DNA of 64,000 nucleotides from Streptomyces aurantiacus (lineage in GTDB: Bacteria; Actinomycetota; Actinomycetes; Streptomycetales; Streptomycetaceae). The stretch spans positions 868,001-932,000 of the forward strand of contig NZ_CP114283.1 of the NCBI RefSeq assembly GCF_027107535.1, given 5' to 3'. Positions 1 through 9,024 of this stretch are shown here, piece by piece. Under the pieces are notes generated by a model. That model did not search any database. It was given only the letters and a program-made list of their open reading frames with translations, and was not told where the DNA came from. The first letter of the stretch is position 1, and the number at the start of each line of letters is the position of its first letter. The position numbers and the translations under genes were made by a program.

Positions 1-94
1 CGTTCGGCGTCAAGCGACGACGGTGACAAATTCCACGTCCCTACAACCGGGCAATCCACCCAATTCTTTGAACGTACGTTCCCTCTCTTGGTGC

Positions 95-112
95 GCCCTT
101 TACTCAGAGGGC
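95..112 (-). terminator. weak hairpin after the LCP gene
   Basis: An imperfect inverted repeat (GCCCT..., 6-nt loop, ...AGGGC) lies about 11 nt beyond the stop codon of the leftward LCP gene. It could end that transcript. The stem is short and there is no clear T-tract, so this is a weak call. Confidence 0.3.
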
Positions 113-122
113 TGTTCGGGCG

Positions 123-1493
123 TCAACCGCACGCGTCCTCGGCGGCCGTGTTCCCCCGGAAAGTCGGCGCGGGACTCGTGGCGGGCGAAGGACCGGCGGG
201 CCGTTTTGCGCCTGATGTGCCGTCCTGCGGTTCCGCCGGGCCCGAGTCGCGTTCGTAGCGCCCTTCTTGGCCCTCGTCACCCTGCTGAAAAGGCGCGTAG
301 TCGTACGAATCGCCCTGTGAGTCACCGGATGTGTCCTCGGTGCCCTCGCTCTCACCCGGTGTCGTACGGCTCCACTTTTCGCCGGAATCCTCCGGAAGTT
401 CCCTGGTGACCTCCAACGGCGCGTCCGTGCGCAGCCGTTCGAAGAGTTTCTCCGCCTCGGGTTCCACGAGCTGGTCGCGATTGGCGTTGTAGGCGTACGA
501 CTCCCTCGGCACGGTGAGGAATTGCACCCGTTCGGTGGGGATGTTGCGCATGCCGCGCACCAGGTCGTAAAGGCCCCGCAGGCTCGCCAGCCCGGGGTCG
601 GTGGTGAGCGACGACGTCGCCGCGTCCAGCACGGGATAGAGCTTCACCGGATTCAGCAGGACGTCGTTGCTGCGCACCTTGTTGACCAGCGCGCCCAGGA
701 AACGCTGCTGGCGGTCCATCCGGTCGGTGTCGCTGCCGTCGCCGATGGTCTTGCGGGCGCGTACATAGCCGAGGGCCTGTTCGCCGTTGAGCCGCACCTT
801 GCCCGCGGGCAGCCGCAGCTTGGCCGCGGGATCGTCGATCGGCTCCTTGAGGCACACCTCGACGCCGTCCACCGCGTCGACCATGTCCTTGAACCCGTGG
901 AAGTCGACCACCATGTGGTGGTCGACCCGAACGCGGGTCAGTTTCTCGACCGTCCGGATCGTGCAGGCCGAACCGCCCCTCTGGAAGGCGTAGTTGAACA
1001 TCGCGAACAGGGGCTCGGTGCGGGTGCCGTCGGGCCGGCGGCAGCTCGGTACGTCCACCATCAGGTCGCGGGGGAGGGAGACGGCGGTCGCGCTGCGCCG
1101 GTTCGCCGCCAGGTGCAGCAGGATCGTGGTGTCGGAGCGCTCGGTGCCGGAGTCCCGGCCGTACTTGCCGTTCCCGTCCCCCGACCGCGAGTCCGAGCCG
1201 ATCAGCAGGATGTTCTGCGCGTCCCGCACCAGCGAGGTGGGCCGCTCCTTGTCGTACCGGGCGAGCTCGGCGGCGGTGTCGTCGTCCGACGTGATGTTGC
1301 CGTTCAGCTTCTCGTACACCGCCCACCCGGCTCCCGCCGCGGCCACGAGGACCACGGCGGTGCCGATGCCCGCGTACCGCAGCCACCGCCGGCGGCGCCG
1401 GGCGGCACCGGCTCCGGTGGCGGACGCGCCCACGCCGGGCCCGACCACCCCCTCGCCGTGCGTGCCTCCGTTACCGCTCACGCCACGCTCCAC
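123..1493 (-). CDS. LCP (LytR-CpsA-Psr) family protein
   Basis: A membrane-anchored enzyme of the LCP family, whose members transfer undecaprenyl-linked glycopolymers onto peptidoglycan on the outer face of the membrane. Residues 1-38 are a Gly/Arg-rich cytoplasmic tail, about 40-60 a single membrane segment, and about 93-330 the LCP domain. Its hallmarks are NILLIGSDSR (94-103), RSDTTILLHL (119-128) and SLPRD (139-143), whose Arg/Asp residues bind the pyrophosphate lipid substrate. The last ~100 residues are a hydrophilic, disordered Ser/Gly/Pro/Glu tail. The start is GTG. An AGGAGGGG stretch sits almost on top of it, so the in-frame GTG at codon 5 (1481) may be the real start. It resembles mycobacterial CpsA (Rv3267), which also lies near fbiAB and whiB2. 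The exact polymer transferred cannot be read from the sequence. Confidence 0.88.
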   Translation of the reverse strand: MERGVSGNGGTHGEGVVGPGVGASATGAGAARRRRRWLRYAGIGTAVVLVAAAGAGWAVYEKLNGNITSDDDTAAELARYDKERPTSLVRDAQNILLIGSDSRSGDGNGKYGRDSGTERSDTTILLHLAANRRSATAVSLPRDLMVDVPSCRRPDGTRTEPLFAMFNYAFQRGGSACTIRTVEKLTRVRVDHHMVVDFHGFKDMVDAVDGVEVCLKEPIDDPAAKLRLPAGKVRLNGEQALGYVRARKTIGDGSDTDRMDRQQRFLGALVNKVRSNDVLLNPVKLYPVLDAATSSLTTDPGLASLRGLYDLVRGMRNIPTERVQFLTVPRESYAYNANRDQLVEPEAEKLFERLRTDAPLEVTRELPEDSGEKWSRTTPGESEGTEDTSGDSQGDSYDYAPFQQGDEGQEGRYERDSGPAEPQDGTSGAKRPAGPSPATSPAPTFRGNTAAEDACG

Positions 1494-1668
1494 CCCTCCT
1501 GCCGTTCGGAACCTGCCCCTACGACCATCACCCGGCCGGGGGCGGGGGGCTTCGGGGGAGGGGCCGAACGGGGGACGGGGCGGGGGATGCGGCGGGGCGG
1601 GCGGGCCGAGGTCTCCCGGCCCGCCGCGCGGGCGAGGGAAACCGCCCCCGCCCGGGCGGCGAATCCGC

Positions 1669-2424
1669 TCAGCGAGCCGTGGAGGTGACCCGCTCGCTCT
1701 CGATCCGCTTGGCCAGCGCGTCGCCCCCGAGCTCTTCGAGGTTCCGGCACAGCACCACGGACCCGCCGGCGGCCAGCGGCGCGTAGAGGCCGGCGCTCAG
1801 CCCGTCCCACGTGTCGTACGAGAGCGCGGACAACAGCCGGGACCCGGGCCCCGTCAGGTCGAGCCCGGGAGCGTCGGCCCGAGCCCGCTCGACGACCTCC
1901 GCCCCCGTCAGCTCCGCCCCGGCCACGACCAGCGCGGCACTCTCCGGGTCCACCGGGCCGTACGGCCGGAAGGCGTCACCCTGACCGGGCACCTCGACGG
2001 CGTAGTCGGCGTACCCGGCCGGCGGCTGCGCGAAGCGGCGACCCAGCGGCGCGAGCGACAACGCCACCCGCTCCCCGGAACAGGCGAGGCCGGCCTCGAA
2101 CCGGCCCGGTCCGGCGACCACGTGATCGGCGGCACCCGCGTCGCCCCCGACATCCGCCACCACGCCCGCGGACGAGCACGCGAGCAGCCACACCGCCGTC
2201 TGCCAGTGCGCGGGCAGCAGCAGCGCCACGCGTTCACCGGGTTCGGCGCCCAGTTCGCCCTGGAGCAGATTCGCGGTCTTGGCCACCCAATTGGCGAAGG
2301 TGGCCACGGACAGTTCGACACGTTCGCCCGTGGCGTCGTCGTAGAAGGTCACCAGGGGGCGTGCGGGATCCGCGGCGAGCGCGGATCGCAGCAGGTCGGC
2401 GGGGGTGCGGTCGGTGGCGTTCAC
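1669..2424 (-). CDS. TIGR03089 family protein (AMP-binding-like)
   Basis: About 251 residues, matching what I recall of the actinobacterial TIGR03089 family. These are short proteins resembling the N-terminal half of acyl-CoA synthetases/AMP-ligases. Visible similarities are an N-terminal region like LVTFYDDATGERVELS followed by FANWVAKTANLLQGELG, the usual start of AMP-dependent ligases, then ERVALLLPAHWQTAVWLLA. The family's nucleotide-binding TSGTTGxPK loop and the C-terminal lid are absent, so ligase activity is unlikely. Function is unknown. The frame opens with TTG at 2433, but GTG at 2424 is the more plausible start. It is divergent from the amidase gene, with about 100 bp between them. 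Confidence 0.75.
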   Translation of the reverse strand: MNATDRTPADLLRSALAADPARPLVTFYDDATGERVELSVATFANWVAKTANLLQGELGAEPGERVALLLPAHWQTAVWLLACSSAGVVADVGGDAGAADHVVAGPGRFEAGLACSGERVALSLAPLGRRFAQPPAGYADYAVEVPGQGDAFRPYGPVDPESAALVVAGAELTGAEVVERARADAPGLDLTGPGSRLLSALSYDTWDGLSAGLYAPLAAGGSVVLCRNLEELGGDALAKRIESERVTSTAR

Positions 2425-2498
2425 GGGACGCAAGCGTACGCGGGCAGCTGCCCGGGCGGGGGAGCGAGGGCCACCGGTTCGGCCGAGTGCGGCCGACG

Positions 2499-2520
2499 GT
2501 CCGTCATATCCCGGATGGAC
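2499..2520. promoter_or_regulatory. imperfect palindrome in a divergent promoter region
   Basis: GTCCGTC and GATGGAC arms (one mismatch) flank an 8-nt centre. They lie in the 95-bp space between the TIGR03089 gene and the amidase gene, 8 bp before the amidase ATG. This could be an operator or part of the amidase leader. No regulator is identifiable. Confidence 0.3.
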
Positions 2521-2528
2521 AGATAAGT

Positions 2529-4148
2529 ATGACTATGTCCAGGATCAGGGGCATGCGCGGACATCTTGCTTCCTCGATCGCCGTCACGTGTGCGGCCGCC
2601 CTGGCCTTCCCCCTGGCGCTGGCCTCCGACGCCGCGGCCACGCCCCTCGCCTCCGGAAGACCGGCCGACGGCAGACCGGTTGCCGGGTGGACCGCCCCGG
2701 ACGGACCGGCATCCGGACGAACGGCACGCGCCCGACCCGAAACGGCCAGGCCGTCCACCGCCTCGGCGGGGCACCGCACGGGCGCGGCGGCAGCCCCCGT
2801 GGCGTCGGCCGACCGGGCCGTCCCCGGCAGCACCCAGTCCCTCCCGCTCACCCCCCTCGCCGCCGGGGCCTCCCAGGCCACGCCCACCCCCTCCGGCGAC
2901 CGCGCGCTGGCCCCCGTGTCCGCCCCCGTCCAGGGCCTCGCCCGGCGGGACGTGCGGCACTTCTCCCTCGTGGGCGTCGTCTGGGACAACCCCGACAGCG
3001 AACTCCACGGCCGGGTCCAGGTCCGTACCCGCGCGACCGGCACCGGCACGTGGTCGGCCTGGCAGGACGTGGACACGCACAACCACGAGCACGCGGCCGA
3101 CCCCGACACAGCGGAACGCACCTCCGGCCGGGTACGGGGCTCCACGGCGCCCCTGTGGGTGGGTGACTCGGACGGCGTGGAGGTCCGCGTCCAGGCGGAG
3201 GCGGACGGCCGGGCGGGCACCGACGGGAGGGCCGTCGCGGGCGAGCCCCTCCCCAGAGGACTGCACGTCGAACTGGTCGACCCCGGCGCCGAGCCCCCGC
3301 CCCAGGGCTCCGAGGTGGAGGTCCCCCGCGCCAACGCCCTGACCGCCGAGTCCGCGGCCTCCTCCGCCGTCAACGCCGACCTCGCACCCCTCGGCGCCAC
3401 CGAGATCCCGGCCCTGAGTCAGCGGCAGACGCGGGCCGACCTGCTCGCGACCCGCGGCGAGGGCGAGGAGACGGCGGGTACGACCGGTACGGCCGGCACG
3501 ACGGACACGGCCGGCTCCGCGGCCGGCCAGCAGGCGAAGCCGTACATCGGCGCACGTCCGCGCATCGTCACCCGCCGGGGCTGGGGCGCCGACGAGACGC
3601 TCCGCGAGCGGAACTTCAGCTACACGAAGACAGTGAAGGCCGCCTTCGTCCACCACACCGCGTCGGGCAACAACTACCGTTGCGCGCAAGCCTCTTCAGT
3701 CATCCGCAGTATCTACCGCTACCACGTGAAGAGCAGCGGCTGGCGTGACATCGGCTACAACTTCCTCGTCGACAAGTGCGGAAACATCTACGAGGGACGG
3801 GCCGGTGGCGTGGCCAAGCCGGTCATGGGCGCGCACACTCTCGGTTTCAACACCAAGAGCATGGGGATCGCGGTCCTCGGAAGCTTCGGCGGCACGAACC
3901 CGCCCGCCCCCGCGGTGAAGGCCGTCGCCCGGCTCACCGCGTGGAAGCTCGGCCTCTTCGGAGCGAACCCGCAGGGCAAGACCTACCTCAAGTCGGGCGG
4001 CGGAAATCTCTACCGAAAAGGAAAGAACGTACGACTCAATGTAATCTCCGGTCACCGGGACGGATTCGCCACCGAATGCCCGGGCGGCCGGCTGTACGCG
4101 AAGCTCGGCAGTGCCCGTGCCACTTCGGCCCGCTACCAGGGACGATGA
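2529..4148 (+). CDS. secreted PGRP-type N-acetylmuramoyl-L-alanine amidase
   Basis: A 539-residue exported peptidoglycan hydrolase, predicted to cut the bond between N-acetylmuramic acid and L-alanine. A Sec/Tat-like signal peptide occupies residues 1-37 (RIRGMRGH, then a hydrophobic run, then AAA-TPL). About 300 residues of Ala/Pro/Thr-rich and beta-rich sequence follow, and the catalytic amidase_2/PGRP domain runs from ~344 to the end. Zinc ligands are visible as the first His of FVHHTASG (~375), the His of ISGHRDG (~508) and the Cys of ECPGG (~517). The catalytic-domain opening RIVTRRGWGADE and the GYNFLVDKCGNIYEGRAGG segment are typical of the family. The open frame extends upstream to 2361, but that part overlaps the divergent gene. 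ATG 2529 begins the signal peptide and is therefore chosen. Confidence 0.9.
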   Translation: MTMSRIRGMRGHLASSIAVTCAAALAFPLALASDAAATPLASGRPADGRPVAGWTAPDGPASGRTARARPETARPSTASAGHRTGAAAAPVASADRAVPGSTQSLPLTPLAAGASQATPTPSGDRALAPVSAPVQGLARRDVRHFSLVGVVWDNPDSELHGRVQVRTRATGTGTWSAWQDVDTHNHEHAADPDTAERTSGRVRGSTAPLWVGDSDGVEVRVQAEADGRAGTDGRAVAGEPLPRGLHVELVDPGAEPPPQGSEVEVPRANALTAESAASSAVNADLAPLGATEIPALSQRQTRADLLATRGEGEETAGTTGTAGTTDTAGSAAGQQAKPYIGARPRIVTRRGWGADETLRERNFSYTKTVKAAFVHHTASGNNYRCAQASSVIRSIYRYHVKSSGWRDIGYNFLVDKCGNIYEGRAGGVAKPVMGAHTLGFNTKSMGIAVLGSFGGTNPPAPAVKAVARLTAWKLGLFGANPQGKTYLKSGGGNLYRKGKNVRLNVISGHRDGFATECPGGRLYAKLGSARATSARYQGR

Positions 4149-4264
4149 GGTCCGGTCGGCGGGAACGCTGAAGCCCGGCATGCCGGGTCCCCAAACCCGG
4201 CGGCCCCCCACGGCCATCCTCCCCCAGAGGCGCCCCACAGCCATCTAAACGGTCTGCACACACT

Positions 4265-4292
4265 GGCCGGTCGAAAGACAGTTCGACCGGCC
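4265..4292 (+). promoter_or_regulatory. 11-bp perfect inverted repeat before the nucleotidyltransferase
   Basis: Arms at 4265-4275 and 4282-4292 are perfect complements around a 6-nt loop, ending 23 nt before the nucleotidyltransferase start. It could be the terminator of the amidase gene (116 nt after its stop) or a leader hairpin/operator of the next gene. No T-tract follows. Confidence 0.5.
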
Positions 4293-4315
4293 CCAGCAGG
4301 AAGCAGAGACGACAG

Positions 4316-5398
4316 GTGACAGAAGCGATCCTCCTGGTCGGCGGCAAGGGCACACGGCTGCGCCCGCTCACGGTGCACACGCCGAAGCCGATGGTTCCGG
4401 CGGCCGGGGTACCGTTCCTCACGCACCAGCTGGCACGGGCGAGAGCGGCGGGGGTCGAGCACATAGTGCTCGCCACGTCCTACCTGGCCGAGGTCTTCGA
4501 GCCCTACTTCGGCGACGGTTCGTCGCTGGGGCTCCACATCGAGTACGTCACCGAGGACGAACCCCTCGGCACCGGCGGCGCCATCCGGAACGTGGCCTCC
4601 CGCCTGAGATCCGCCCCCGACGATCCGGTCCTGATCTTCAACGGGGACATCCTGACCGGCCTGGACATCCCGGCCCTGGTCGACACCCACCGGTCGTCGG
4701 GCGCGGACGTGTCGCTGCACCTGACGCGGGTGGCGGACCCGAGGGCCTACGGCCTGGTCCCGACCGACGCCTCGGGCCGCGTACAGGCGTTCCTCGAGAA
4801 ACCCCAGACCCCCGAGGAGATCGTCACCGACCAGATCAACGCGGGCGCGTACGTCTTCCGCCGCTCGGTCATCGACGCGATCCCCGCCGGCCGTCCGGTG
4901 TCGGTCGAACGGGAGACGTTCCCGGACCTCCTGGCCTCCGGGGCCCACCTCCAGGGCATGGTCGACTCCACGTACTGGCTGGACCTGGGCACTCCGCAGG
5001 CCTTCGTGCGCGGCTCCGCCGACCTGGTCCTGGGCAGGGCCCCGTCCCCGGCCGTCCCGGGTCGCTGCGGCGACCGCCTGGTCCTGCCGACGGCCACGGT
5101 CGCCTCGGACGCCAAACTGACCGGCGGCACGGTCATCGGCAGCGGCGCGACCGTGGGCGAGGGGGCCCGCATCTCCGGCAGCACGATCCTGGCGGACGCC
5201 GTCGTCGAGCCGGGCGCGGTCGTCACGGACTCCCTGGTCGGCGTGGGCGCCCATGTGGGCGCCCGCTCGATCCTCACCGGCGTGGTCGTCGGCGACGGCG
5301 CGTCGGTGGGCCCGGACAACGAACTCCGCGAGGGCGTACGCGTCTGGTGCGACGCCCGCATCCCGCAGGGGGCACTGCGCTTCTCGTCGGACCAGTAG
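4316..5398 (+). CDS. sugar-1-phosphate nucleotidyltransferase (probable GDP-mannose pyrophosphorylase)
   Basis: 360 residues. The N-terminal nucleotidyltransferase domain (~1-235) opens with GGKGTRLRPLTVHTPKPMVPAAG, the signature loop that binds NTP and sugar phosphate. The C-terminal third consists of hexapeptide repeats (for example VGEGARISGSTILADAVVEPG) and forms a left-handed beta-helix. The reaction is sugar-1-P + NTP to NDP-sugar + PPi. The family does not reveal the sugar. However, the window also encodes ManA and ManB, and the mycobacterial counterpart in the same position (Rv3264c) is annotated for mannose-1-phosphate, so GDP-mannose synthesis is the best inference. The start is GTG. 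Glucose-1-phosphate specificity cannot be excluded. Confidence 0.85.
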   Translation: MTEAILLVGGKGTRLRPLTVHTPKPMVPAAGVPFLTHQLARARAAGVEHIVLATSYLAEVFEPYFGDGSSLGLHIEYVTEDEPLGTGGAIRNVASRLRSAPDDPVLIFNGDILTGLDIPALVDTHRSSGADVSLHLTRVADPRAYGLVPTDASGRVQAFLEKPQTPEEIVTDQINAGAYVFRRSVIDAIPAGRPVSVERETFPDLLASGAHLQGMVDSTYWLDLGTPQAFVRGSADLVLGRAPSPAVPGRCGDRLVLPTATVASDAKLTGGTVIGSGATVGEGARISGSTILADAVVEPGAVVTDSLVGVGAHVGARSILTGVVVGDGASVGPDNELREGVRVWCDARIPQGALRFSSDQ

Positions 5399-5429
5399 CG
5401 CCGGTGAGCGTCAGTAAGTACTGGTAGGG

Positions 5430-5471
5430 ATCAGCAACAAACGATCAGCAGCAAGGAATCAGCAGCAAGGG
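5430..5471. repeat. three 14-bp tandem repeats
   Basis: Three head-to-tail units of ATCAGCARCAARSR type start at 5430, 5444 and 5458. They lie between the converging nucleotidyltransferase and DNA-glycosylase genes. The last two units are identical except for the final base. No function is evident. Confidence 0.8.
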
Positions 5472-5564
5472 GGGACCCCGGTACCACCGGGGACCAAGGA
5501 GGGGGGGCCGAGCCTGCGTGCCACACGGCGCGGGCTCACACCTCCGGCGCGGGAGAGCCCGCGC

Positions 5565-6590
5565 TCACAGCCGCCCGATGTCCCCACGAGGCATCTTCGG
5601 ATGGCGCCGGGGCGGTGTCCGCCCGCTCAGCAGAATGAGCCGGGCGGCCCGATGCCGCTGCCCCGCGTACGGCTCCAGCAACGAGAGCATCACGGCGTCG
5701 TCCGCGTCCCGGTCGCCGGCGAGGGCGTACCCGACGATCCCGGGAAGGTGCAGGTCCCCGACCGTCACCGCGTCCGGCGCCCCATGGCTGCGCTGCACGG
5801 TCTCCGCCGAGGTCCACGGCCCGATCCCGGACACCAGCTCCAGCCGCTCACGGGCCGCCTCCGCATCGAGCGCCACGGCCTCCTCCATCCGCCGGGCCAC
5901 CCGTACGGCCCGCAGGATCGTCGACGCCCGCTTGTTGTCGACCCCGGCCCGATGCCACTCCCACGAGGGAATCAGCGACCAGACCCGGGGCGCCGGCATG
6001 ACGAACATGCGCCCGTCGACGGGCCCGGGCGCGGGCACCCCGTACTTCCGCACGAGCGCCCGCCAGGCCCGGTAGGCCTCGTCCGTCGTGACCTTCTGCT
6101 CCAGGATCGACGGAATCAACGACTCCAGCACCAGGCCGGTACGCGTCAGCCGCAGCCCGGGCCGCCGGTGCCGGGCCGTCGCGACCAGCCGGTGCCGGGG
6201 TTCGAAGGCCCCGGGGTCGTCCGCCTCCCCGAGCATCAGGGGGAGCCGGTCGAGCAGCCACAGCGCCCCGGGCCCCCACGCCTCCCCCTCGACGACACCC
6301 CCGCGTACACACACCCGCAGGGTCCCGGGCCCGACGGGCGTGAGGCTGGCCCGCCACACGGCCCCGTCCGGGGTCCTGCGGAAGGTGGGGTCCGCGGGAC
6401 CACGCCGTAGCGGCCCGAGCACGAGGCCCAGGTCGAGCGGCCAGGGCGGCGCCCAGCTCCGTCTCCGTCCGCCGACGGCGGCTTCCGTCGGCAGCTGCGT
6501 CCGGGCCCGCGACTGCGTCTGCCCGGGCACGACGACATGCCCGCCGCGCACGGTCGTACGCGTGGGCCGCTGTTCGAAGCGTCCGGCCAC
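5565..6590 (-). CDS. AlkA-like DNA-3-methyladenine glycosylase (HhH-GPD family)
   Basis: 341 residues, predicted to excise alkylated bases from DNA as the first step of base-excision repair. The C-terminal half carries the helix-hairpin-helix (LELVSGIGPWTSAETV) followed by the catalytic Asp region (AVTVGDLHLPG). ESLIPSILEQKVTTDEAYRAWR upstream is the usual entry helix of the HhH-GPD fold. The N-terminal ~140 residues resemble the AlkA N-domain (TFRRTPDGAVWRASLTPVGPGTLRV). The same protein class occurs as a neighbour of fbiB in other actinomycetes. It runs in the same direction as fbiB with an 80-bp gap and may be co-transcribed. Exact base specificity is not inferable. Confidence 0.85.
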   Translation of the reverse strand: MAGRFEQRPTRTTVRGGHVVVPGQTQSRARTQLPTEAAVGGRRRSWAPPWPLDLGLVLGPLRRGPADPTFRRTPDGAVWRASLTPVGPGTLRVCVRGGVVEGEAWGPGALWLLDRLPLMLGEADDPGAFEPRHRLVATARHRRPGLRLTRTGLVLESLIPSILEQKVTTDEAYRAWRALVRKYGVPAPGPVDGRMFVMPAPRVWSLIPSWEWHRAGVDNKRASTILRAVRVARRMEEAVALDAEAARERLELVSGIGPWTSAETVQRSHGAPDAVTVGDLHLPGIVGYALAGDRDADDAVMLSLLEPYAGQRHRAARLILLSGRTPPRRHPKMPRGDIGRL

Positions 6591-6670
6591 GGAGAGGGTC
6601 CTGGGAGTGTTCGGGAAGGGAGGTCCGGGGAGAGGGCTCGGGAAGTTGCCCTACGAGAGTAGGGCCGACG

Positions 6671-8026
6671 TCAGCGGACCTCGATGAAAACCCCGGCATC
6701 CCGCTGGGGCCGGGCCTTCGGTTCCTCGGCCGCGTGCCCGACGGCGACGGCTCCCATGGGATCCCAGCCCTCCGGCAGCCCGAGCACGTCCCGCACGACG
6801 TCCCGGCAGAACATCGTCGACGACACCCACGCGGACCCGAGCCGCTCCCCGGCGAGCGCGACCAGGAAGTTCTGCACACCGGCGCCCGTGGCGACCACGA
6901 ACATCTCCCGCTCGGCCCCGTCGCGCCGGGCGTCCCCGTACGTGTGCGACCCGTCCATGACGAGACACGGGACGACGAGGTACGGCGCCCTGCGCAGCAC
7001 GTCCCCGCGCCGCACCCGCTTGGCGACGGACTCCGCGCTCTTGCCGTCCCGCTCCAGGTCGGCGATCCAGGCGTTCCGCATGGCGTCCAGGAGCCGCGTG
7101 CGCGACCCGGCCGACTCCAGGAGGACGAATCTCCACGGCGTCGTGTGGTGCGGGGCCGGCGCGGTCACGGCCGCGGCCACCGCGCGCCGCACGGCGCCCG
7201 GGTCCACCGGCTCGTCGGTGAAGGCCCGGACGGTACGCCGCTGGGTGACGGCCTCCCGTACGGCCTCGGAGGTCCCGAGCCGGAACATGTCGTCGCGGGC
7301 GCCCCGGACCATCCCGCGGGTCCCTTCGTCGGCGTCGTCCGTGCCCACCAGGTGGGGCAGTCCGCGGACGACGGCGACGGGCAGCCCGGCGGCCTTGCCC
7401 TTGACCAGGTCACCCGCGGCGGCGAGCTCGTCGGCGGTGGCGACGACGGTCGCGCCGAGCGGATTGCCGTGCGCGTCCGTGCCGCCCCGCAGGTCGTCGA
7501 GCACGCGCACACCGGCGGCCCCGATGGCGACATCGGTGAGCCCGGTCCGCCAGGGCCGCCCGAACGTGTCCGTGACCACGACGCCGACCTCCACGCCGAG
7601 CGCGTTCCGCAGGCCGTCCCGGATCGCCCGCGCCGAGGCGTCCGGGTCCTCGGGGAGCAGCAGCACCGTCCCGGCGGGCGTGTTGGAGGCGTCGACCCCG
7701 GCGGCGGCCATCACGAGCCCCTGCCGGTTCTCCACGATCCGCAGCGGCCCGCGCCGGGCCACGACCCGTACGGTCTCGGCGTCGATGGCGGCCTCGCGGT
7801 CCTCCGCCTCGACGACGCGGCCCTCGGCCTTGGAGACGATCTTCGAGGTGACCAGCAGCACATCACCGTCCATCAGCCCGGGCCCGGCACCGGCGATCAG
7901 CTTCGCGAGGTCGTCGCCCGGGCGCACTTCGGGCAGCCCGGCCAGTGCCCAGACCCGGAAACCGGGAGTGTCCGGCGCGAACCCGCCGCCCGGCATGTCC
8001 GTACTCCGGGACGTCTCGTCGCTCAA
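6671..8026 (-). CDS. fbiB: coenzyme F420-0:L-glutamate ligase / nitroreductase fusion FbiB
   Basis: 451 residues in the two-domain actinobacterial FbiB layout. The N-terminal CofE-like domain (~20-250) adds gamma-linked glutamates to F420-0 using GTP. The C-terminal FMN/nitroreductase-like domain (~255-445) reduces the dehydro-intermediate. CofE features seen are [16 protein letters not shown] and [21 protein letters not shown]. Nitroreductase features are [15 protein letters not shown] and [14 protein letters not shown]. It overlaps fbiA by 4 bp (stop and start share TTGA), implying translational coupling. The frame opens at TTG. An ATG at 7996 with GGAG upstream is an alternative start just before the conserved [11 protein letters not shown]. 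It acts in the cytoplasm after FbiA. Confidence 0.95.
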   Translation of the reverse strand: MSDETSRSTDMPGGGFAPDTPGFRVWALAGLPEVRPGDDLAKLIAGAGPGLMDGDVLLVTSKIVSKAEGRVVEAEDREAAIDAETVRVVARRGPLRIVENRQGLVMAAAGVDASNTPAGTVLLLPEDPDASARAIRDGLRNALGVEVGVVVTDTFGRPWRTGLTDVAIGAAGVRVLDDLRGGTDAHGNPLGATVVATADELAAAGDLVKGKAAGLPVAVVRGLPHLVGTDDADEGTRGMVRGARDDMFRLGTSEAVREAVTQRRTVRAFTDEPVDPGAVRRAVAAAVTAPAPHHTTPWRFVLLESAGSRTRLLDAMRNAWIADLERDGKSAESVAKRVRRGDVLRRAPYLVVPCLVMDGSHTYGDARRDGAEREMFVVATGAGVQNFLVALAGERLGSAWVSSTMFCRDVVRDVLGLPEGWDPMGAVAVGHAAEEPKARPQRDAGVFIEVR

Positions 8027-8982
8027 GCGCCCCGCACCTCCTCCGCCAGCGTCAGCGCCTCACAGGCCATCGCGGCCGTCGCGTCGAGGTCGGTCATCAT
8101 CAGCGGTACGGCACGGCACCGGATGCCGGCGTCCGTGACGCGCTCCACCACCCCGGCGTCCACCGTGTCGACCAGCCATCCGTCGAGGAGCCCCGAGCCG
8201 TAGTGCTCGGCGACCGCCGCCGCGGTGGACTCGACCCCCACGGCTGCCAGGACCTTGTCGGCCATGCCGCGCACGGGCGCGTCCCCGACGATGGGGGAGA
8301 GGCCGACCACCGGCACCCCGGCCTCGGCGATCGCCTCCCGGATGCCCGGCACGGCGAGGATCGTGCCGATGGACACCACGGGGTTGGACGGCGGGAAGAG
8401 GATCACGTCGGACGAGGCGATGGCCTCCAGCACCCCGGGCGCCGGCTTGGCCTGCTCGGCTCCTACGGGCACCACGGCGTGCGCGTCCACGGAGGCCCGC
8501 AGCCGCACCCAGTACTCCTGGAAGTGGACGGCCTTGCGCTCGCCGTCCACCTCGACGGCCACATGCGTCTCGACCCGGTCGTCGGACATGGGGATCAGCC
8601 GGACACCCGGATTCCACCGGTCGCACAGGGCTTCCGTGACGGCGCTGAGCGGATATCCGGCGCTCAGCATCTGCGTCCGCACGATGTGCGTCGCGAAGTC
8701 CCGGTCGCCCAGACCGAACCAGGAGGGCCCCGCGCCGTACGCGGTCAGCTCCTCCTTGAGGTGGAACGTCTCGTCGGCCCGCCCCCAGCCCTGCTCCTCG
8801 TTGATACCGCCACCGAGCGTGTACATCACCGTGTCGAGATCCGGGCAGACCTTCAGCCCGAAGAGGTGGATGTCGTCCCCGGTGTTGCCGATGACGGTGA
8901 TGTCCGCGTCCGGCGCGGCCTGCTGGAGACCACGCAGGAACCGGGCACCGCCGATGCCGCCTGCCAGAACCACAATGCGCAT
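8023..8982 (-). CDS. fbiA: 2-phospho-L-lactate transferase FbiA (F420 biosynthesis)
   Basis: 319 residues, CofD/FbiA family. It joins the phospholactate or phosphoenolpyruvate unit from the guanylylated donor to the deazaflavin Fo, giving (dehydro-)F420-0. The N-terminal nucleotide loop [19 protein letters not shown] and the following [29 protein letters not shown] are diagnostic. [19 protein letters not shown] (~215-235) is the second conserved block. It forms an operon with fbiB (4-bp overlap). The fbiC gene for Fo synthesis is not in the window. F420 in streptomycetes serves redox enzymes including tetracycline, lincosamide and aminoglycoside pathway reductases. Confidence 0.96.
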   Translation of the reverse strand: MRIVVLAGGIGGARFLRGLQQAAPDADITVIGNTGDDIHLFGLKVCPDLDTVMYTLGGGINEEQGWGRADETFHLKEELTAYGAGPSWFGLGDRDFATHIVRTQMLSAGYPLSAVTEALCDRWNPGVRLIPMSDDRVETHVAVEVDGERKAVHFQEYWVRLRASVDAHAVVPVGAEQAKPAPGVLEAIASSDVILFPPSNPVVSIGTILAVPGIREAIAEAGVPVVGLSPIVGDAPVRGMADKVLAAVGVESTAAAVAEHYGSGLLDGWLVDTVDAGVVERVTDAGIRCRAVPLMMTDLDATAAMACEALTLAEEVRGA

Positions 8983-9024
8983 GGCACGCAGTCTTGCAGG
9001 CGGCCACGGCCGCGCGTCAGCCGG

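Noticed and set aside
4174..4187. CCCGGCATGCCGGG palindrome after the amidase gene as a terminator
   Set aside because: It has essentially no loop, so it cannot form a good hairpin. The 4265-4292 repeat is a better candidate.
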